A DNA stretch of 64,000 bases from Boesenbergia rotunda (lineage: Eukaryota; Streptophyta; Magnoliopsida; Zingiberales; Zingiberaceae), in assembly GCA_024364735.1 (NCBI GenBank), contig JAGFNQ010006399.1, positions 86,734-150,733 on the forward strand, written 5' to 3'. The translations under genes and the position numbers were made by a program. Position 1 is the first letter of the stretch. Each line of letters begins with the position of its first letter. Positions 58,322 through 64,000 of the stretch are shown one piece after another. The notes under the pieces are model-generated. The model saw only the letters and a program-made list of their open reading frames with translations. It did not search any database and was not told the DNA's origin.

Positions 58322-60354
58322 CTAGAAGAGTTTGATCCTGAAATTGAAAGAACTTTCAAAGCAAGGAGAATCCAAATCAGTGTTTCAGAGGCTTTTGACA
58401 TTCTTCCTACTCAGACTATTGCTATTCATTCAGTTGATCCTATGGCAGACCACCAGAAAACCATGAAGGAACTAGCAGCACCAGATGATGCTTTTCAGTA
58501 CTCCTGCATTGCTTACCCAGAGCTCACTGGAGATTTTGAGTTAAGATCAGGACTCATCCATTTATTGCCCAAATTTCAAGGTCAGTCTGGGGAGGATCCC
58601 AACAGGCATTTACATGAATTTCACGTAGTCTGCTCCACCATGAAGCCTCAGGGGATTTCAGAGGAAGATATCAAGCTGAGGGCATTCCCATTTTCCCTGA
58701 CTGGAGCAGTGAAGGATTGGTTTTACTACCTCCCTACTGGGCACGTTTCTAGCTGGATTTCTATGAAGAAAGCATTTTTGGAGAAATACTTTCCAGCCTC
58801 CAGGACTGCAATCATCAGGAAGAGTATATGTGGGATACAACAAGTAGTGGGAGAGACTTTGTATGACTACTAGGAAAGGTTCAACAAGCTTTGTTCTAGT
58901 TGCCCACAGCATCATATCAGTGAGCAGCTACTCATTCAGTACTTTTATAAGGGTCTTCTCCAGATGGACAGGATTATGATAGATGCTGCAGCAGGAGGTG
59001 CCATAGTGAACAAAACACCATATTAAGCTAGGGAGTTGATTTCAAACATGACAGAGAACTCACAGCAATTTGGGAGTAGAGCTTTGTCTACCAGAGGAGT
59101 AAATGAGGTTCAGATGGTATTAAATGAGTAAAAAGAAATCAAGAATTCATTGATGGAGCTTACATCCCTGGTGAAGCAAATGACTCTAAATAATGTGAGC
59201 CAGGTTCAGAATTTTTCAGTACCACCACCTTCAAGTCATGTGATGAGGTTATGCAGTATTTGTTCAAGTCAAGAACACAATTCGGATCTATGTCCTAACC
59301 TTCAACAAGATGAGAAACTAGCTGCATTGACTAGGGGATATTTCCAAGTCAAAAACAACCCCTACTCATCTACCTATAATCCGGGTTGGAGGGACCATCT
59401 AAACTTGAAGTATGACAATTCTTTTTATCAGCAAAACCCATCACAACAACCCCAACCGAATTTCCAACAAAATCAGCAAGGGAAGCCACAAATTCAGCAA
59501 TTTCAGCCATCATTTCAGCAATTCCAGCAACCTTTTCAAGGGAATCAGCAAGGCTATCAAGGCAATCTGAATTTTCAGCAACAATATCAACCATCTCAGC
59601 AACAATTTCAACCATCTCAGCAAGGTTTTCAGCCCTTCAACCAGAATTTCCAGCCCCCAAATCAGAATTTCCAGCCCACACAATTTCAGCCCTTTCAACC
59701 ACAACTTCAACCTCAACCTCAGAATTTTCAGAGCTATAATTCTCAACAATTTCAACCAAGTTTCCAGCCTAATTCTCAGCAAATTCCACAGTCATTTCAA
59801 CCCTACAATCAACTCCAACAGCCCTACTTTCAAGGGTCACAGCAAGTTCAACAATTTCAACAACCTACTTCTACATTTCAAAGTTAATCAAAGTCTCATG
59901 CTAACCAAGGAGGCTATGGAGGCTCTAGTGGGGGAAATGCGCAACAACATAGGATAGAGGAGATGCTTCAACAACTTTTGCAACAACAAAGAAATGATCC
60001 CACCATACAAAATCTTGAGAGGCAAATTGCACAATTGGCTAGTAGGATGAACCAAATGCAAGCCCAAGGATCAAGCCAATTACCTTCTCAAGCTACTCCC
60101 AATCCAAAGGGAAACGTTAGTGCTATTACTTTGAGGAGTGAGAAGGTGGCTTCAACTCAAAATGGTCCAAGGGTTGATTTTTTGGAAAACAGGCCAGCAA
60201 CTTCTTTTTCAGCTTCAAACAACCCTGAAATCACTTCAAAATCAGTTGGTTTAACTCCTAGTTCAAGCTTAACTCCTTCATCAAGTAATCCTGTGATTTT
60301 GGTGGAGAATGAAAAAGAAATTAATGAAAAAGGGGAGTTCACAGCCATCCTGTG
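58322..60354 (+). pseudogene. gag (host Athila), downstream part
   Basis: Resumes LEEFDPEIERTFKARR after the GTATT duplication. The long frame starting at 58262 is a chimera of LTR and gag. Capsid region to the TAG at 58871-58873 (YDY-stop-ERF, the same codon as in the inserted copy); a TAA near 59024 and a TAA near 59129; knuckle CSICSSQEHNSDLC; then about 150 residues of Q/F/P/N-rich sequence (59440-59885) ending in a TAA. The last part, 59963-60355, holds QQLLQQQRNDPTIQNLERQ. A 59-bp tandem duplication at 60290-60408 shifts the frame at its end. Confidence 0.88.
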
Positions 60355-61596
60355 ATTTTGGTGGAGAATGAAAAAGAAATTAATGAAAAAGGGGAGTTCA
60401 CAGCAGCTACTTCAGTGGAGAAATCAGTTCAAAATCCAGCCCAAAAGATTTCGGCTCAAGAGGAAGAATTGAGAGTTCCTTTGCCTTTTCCCCAACGCAA
60501 AACTCAAGTCAAGAAGCTGGTGGAGGAGGAGAAAGCTAAAGAATACAATGAGCTTGTGAAATTGTTTAGTAAGGTGAAAATCAATGTACCCTTATTGACC
60601 ATGATAAAACAGATTCCTAAGTATGCAAAATTCCTCAAAGACTTATGTGTTCGCAAGAAGAAGCTTAAGGAGAATGAGTTAGTCAGCTTGGGGAAAAATA
60701 TTTCAGTACTTATCCACTCCATTCCTCAGAAGTGTGAAGATCCAGGGGTTTTCACTGTGTCTTGTGAGATAGGGAGGACCATGTTCCATGATGCTATGTT
60801 GGATTTAGGAGCTTCCATAAATATGATGCTCAGATCAGTCTTCCAGATGCTTAGTATAGGCCCTCTACAGCCTACTGGAGTAGTGATTCAGTTAGCAGAG
60901 CGGAGTCAGACCCACCCAGCCGGTATTATTGAAGATGTGCTAGTAAAGGTGAAGGAGCTGATATTTCCTACAAATTTCTACATTCTGGACATGGAGGGGG
61001 ATTACCTTGCACACAAATCTCCACTCATCCTAGGGAGACCATTTTTGAAGACTGCAAGAACAAAAATAGATGTTTATGCTGGCACACTGTCCATGGAGAT
61101 TAGAGACACAGTAGTTCAATTCAGCATTTTTGATGTCATAAAACACCCGAGAGAGGACCACTCTATTATGAGCATTGACATTCTAGAGGAGTTGGATGAT
61201 ACAAATATATTGGCTAAGGGAGCTTCATTTATGGATTCCAGAGGAGTTGGTAGTTCAGAGGAGGCTGAAGTTGTAGTTGCTATTGAGGCTGAGGACATTT
61301 CAGAGGGTATTTCAGACCTACTTCCAGTTGGAGAGGATTTTCTAGATGTAGGGGATTGCATAGAGCCCCAAGGATCACCTAATTTGATTGATGTTTCAGA
61401 AGACTCAGAAGAGAGGTGTGTGAGTGTAGGGGATTGCACTGAGCCCCAAGGATCACCCATACCTACTGAACAGGCCCAGATTGAGCTTAATCCACTACCA
61501 GATCATTTGAAGTATGTTTTTCTAGGAGAGGAGCAGAGTTTTCCAGTTATCATTACTCAGCATTTAGAATCAGAGCAAGAAGAGAAATTATTGTAA
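60352..61596 (+). pseudogene. Aspartic protease region (host Athila)
   Basis: Entered from the second copy of the 59-bp duplication. The active site is DLGASINMML (D151-S155), LILGRPFLKTART follows, then an acidic tail with VGDCIEPQ and VGDCTEPQ repeated, FLGEEQSFPVII and EEKLL-stop. The terminal TAA (61594-61596) is at the same codon as in the inserted copy. The protease frame itself is intact over 400 codons and is the best preserved in the window. Confidence 0.88.
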
Positions 61597-62439
61597 GTCC
61601 TGAGGCAGCACAAGAAGGCTATTGGGTGGACTTTATCAGATATACCAGGTATTAGCCCAGCTATTTGCATGCACAGGATCTTTTTGGAAGAGAATGTCAA
61701 ACCAGTGAGGCAGCCACAGAGGAGACTTAATCCACTCATTTTGGATGTTGTAAAAAAAGAGGTGACTCGACTTCTACAGGCATGTATCATTTACCCTATT
61801 TTTGATAGTTAGTGGGTTAGTCCCATTCATGTGATGCCGAAGAAATCTGGAGTTACAGTGGTGGAAAATGCAAGTAATGAGTTAGTGCCCACCAGAGTTA
61901 AGAATTCATGGAGAGTATGCATTGATTATAGGAAGCTAAACCAAGTCACGAGGAAGGATCACTTTCCATTGTCATTTATTGATCAGATGCTTGAGAGGTT
62001 GGCAGGAAAGTCCCATTATTGCTTCTTGGACGGGTACTCAGGCTACTTCCAGATTTGTATTGACCCGGAGGACCAGGAGAAGACCACCTTCACTTGTCCC
62101 TTCGGCACCTTCGCATATAGACGCATGCCATTTGAACTCTGCAACGCTCCAGGAACTTTTCAGAGGTGCATGGTAAGTATATTTGGTGAGTTATTAGAGC
62201 ACTGTATAGAGATTTTCATGGATGATTTTTTAGTTTTTGGCACATCATTTGATTCATGTTTAGATAATTTGTCTAGGGTTTTACATCGATGCATTGAGAC
62301 TAACCTTGTACTTAATTTTGAAAAATATCACTTTATGGTAGAGCATGGTATTGTATTAGGTCATATAGTCTCTAGGAGAGGTATTGAGGTAGATCATGCA
62401 AAAATTAGTGTTATATCTGCTTTATCTTACCCCGTATGA
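61597..62439 (+). pseudogene. Reverse transcriptase (host Athila pol)
   Basis: VLRQHKKAIGW follows the TAA, then a TAG near 61812 (DS-stop-WVSP). The open part 61831-62439 includes VCIDYRKLNQVT, FLDGYSGYFQI, MPFELCNAPGTFQ (Gly replaced by Glu) and the catalytic FMDDF. It stops at a TGA (62437-62439) in YPV-stop-IRDVRAFLGH. Confidence 0.88.
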
Positions 62440-64000
62440 ATACGGGATGTTCGTGCTTTTCTTGGACACGCAGGTTTCTACCACAGATTTATCAGAGACT
62501 TCAGCGATATTGCTCGGCCCTTGACAAAACTTTTGCAAAAGGATGTTGAATTTTGTTTTGATGATAAGTGCAAAGAAGCTTTTCACAGGCTAAGGGAAGC
62601 TCGTACCTCTGCTCCTATTATTAGACCACCTGATTGGAACTTACCATTTGAACTAATGTGTGATGCATCTAACATTGATGTAGGAGCTGTTCTAGCACAG
62701 AGGGTGGATAGAGCACCACATGTCATATGCTATGCCTTCAAGACCCTAGATGTCGCCCAAGCCAACTACACTACCACTGAAAAGGAGCTTCTTGTCATTG
62801 TTTTTTGCTTTAGACCGTTTTAGATCTTATTTGTTGTGCTCACCTGTCATTGTTTTTTTCTGATCATGTAGCTTTAAAGTACCTCTTGAAGAAGCCAGAT
62901 GCTAAGCCTAGGCTAATCAGATGGATGCTTCTACTCCAGGAGTTCGACTTGGAAATCGGAGATAGAAGTGACAAAGAAAACTTGGTTGCAGATCACCTGA
63001 GCAGAATTGAGGGAGATGGATCTCCTACCACCATTGATGACGATTTTAGAGATGAACACCTTCTTGCGGTGCATAGTGAGTCACCTTGGTATGCAGATCT
63101 TGTTAATTTCTTAGCAGCTCATGTTTTCCCTACACACTTTTCTAAAGCTCAAAAAGATAAACTTAAAAGCGATGCAAAATTCTATGTGTGGGATGACCTG
63201 TATTTATGGAAATTTTGTAGTGATCAAATAATTAGGAGATGCATACCTAACCATGAGATTTGTTCAGTACTTACTTTTTGCCATTCATCAGCATGTGGGA
63301 GACACTTTGGACCACAAAGAATAGCTAGGAAGGTGTTAGAATGTGGTTTATATTGGCCTACCTTATTTCATGATGCATATGTGTTTTATAAAAATTATGA
63401 TAGATGTCAGCGAACTGGGAACATAGGAGCTAGAAATGAGATGCCCCAACAGACTATGCTATATTGTGAGTTTTTTGATGTTTGGGGTATAGACTTTATG
63501 GGACCTTTTCCTGCAACCTGTGGATATTTGTACATTTTACTTGCTGTAGATTATGTTTCTAAATGGGTGGAGGTCATTCCCTCCAGGACTGATGACTCTT
63601 GTGTTGTTGTTAGTTTTGTCAGGTCACACATATTTTGTAGGTTTGGAATTCCCAGGGCTATAATAAGTGACCAAGGATCTCACTTTTGCAACAAACACAT
63701 GAAGATCCTATTTAGCAAATATGGGGTTGTACACAAGGTTTCTACTTCCTACCATCCCCAAACAAATGGCTAAGTCGAAATTTCAAATAGAGAAATCAAA
63801 GCAATTTTGGAAAAGACCGTTGGGCCTAATAGGAAAGATTGGAGCAAGAGACTAGATGATGCACTTTGGGTCTATAGAACGGCATTCAAGACACCAATTG
63901 ACATATCTCCCTACCGGTTAGTCTATGGAAAATTTTGTCATCTACCCGTGGAGATAGAACACAAAGCATATTGGGCGGTGAAGGCTTGTAACTATGATGC
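62440..64000 (+). pseudogene. RNase H and integrase (host Athila pol), runs off the window
   Basis: RNase H: MCDASNIDVGA and TEKELLVIVF, then a six-T run (62801-62806) displaces the frame, as in the inserted copy. A second, private run of seven T (62853-62859) displaces it again before SDHVALK, where the Asp is present. Integrase from 62850: CHSSACGRHFG, NYDRCQ (first finger Cys replaced by Tyr), GIDFMGPF, ISDQGSHF. A TAA at 63771-63773 lies just before the catalytic Glu (NG-stop-VEISNRE). The frame then continues to the window end. Confidence 0.88.

Larger units (their letters stand above)
46238..64000 (+). mobile_element. Athila-type Ty3/gypsy element (host copy), interrupted, runs off the window
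   Basis: Plus strand: partial 5' LTR, Asp-type PBS, gag start, then an 11.1-kb insertion of a related element (47186-58316), then gag, protease, RT, RNase H and integrase up to base 64000. The long Q-rich Gag, DLGAS protease and PBS TGGCGTCGTTGCCGGA identify Athila. Many stops make it non-functional. Confidence 0.88.

Noticed and set aside
62801..62806. Six-T run as a programmed +1 frameshift site
   Set aside because: Lies inside RNase H where no Athila recoding is known, and the host copy has another private T-run insertion nearby; kept only as a shared lesion.

Overview
The window is plant nuclear DNA made almost entirely of nested retrotransposons, with one recognisable host gene. Plant origin is shown by a four-exon xyloglucan endotransglucosylase/hydrolase (XTH) gene, by plant-type LTR elements (Tekay-like chromovirus, Athila, Sirevirus-like copia) with their usual primer sites, and by an RTE-type LINE. 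The species cannot be named from sequence alone; a large-genome angiosperm fits. There is one assembly gap (27832-27938).

Layout. 1-7899: minus-strand Tekay-like Ty3/gypsy element (3' LTR cut by the window edge, pol, eroded gag, PBS, complete 5' LTR). It sits in the gag of a minus-strand Ty1/copia element (7900-12687), which abuts a plus-strand copia RT-RNase H remnant with its 3' LTR (12690-14603). 14604-18850: intergenic DNA with a TA microsatellite and a Tourist-like MITE. 18916-20113: the XTH gene, broken by a 1-bp deletion in exon 3. 20114-23175: intergenic. 23176-27831: an LTR-like region carrying two solo LTRs with target-site duplications. 28083-32802: a LINE and its inverted partial copy (about 1.2 kb arms), one arm interrupted by a third solo LTR. 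32975-36799: a copia RNase H relic split by a 3.2-kb solo LTR. 36800-44300: two decayed Sirevirus-like elements. 44995-46237: a decayed, probably spliced, plant-transposon-protein/env-like gene. 46238 to the window end: a plus-strand Athila element whose gag is interrupted by a second, minus-strand Athila element of the same family (47186-58316, perfect GTATT duplication).

No element looks autonomous: all coding regions carry stops, frameshifts or lost catalytic residues. The less ordinary signals are: (i) three consecutive hairpins with the same apical motif in the copia leader; (ii) three identical ORF-breaking lesions shared by the two Athila copies; (iii) a short palindrome, CAGTCGACTG, iterated in LTRs of unrelated families, with other families carrying their own palindromic words; (iv) a LINE inverted repeat able to form long hairpin RNA; (v) the frameshifted XTH, which also lacks one C-terminal cysteine pair.
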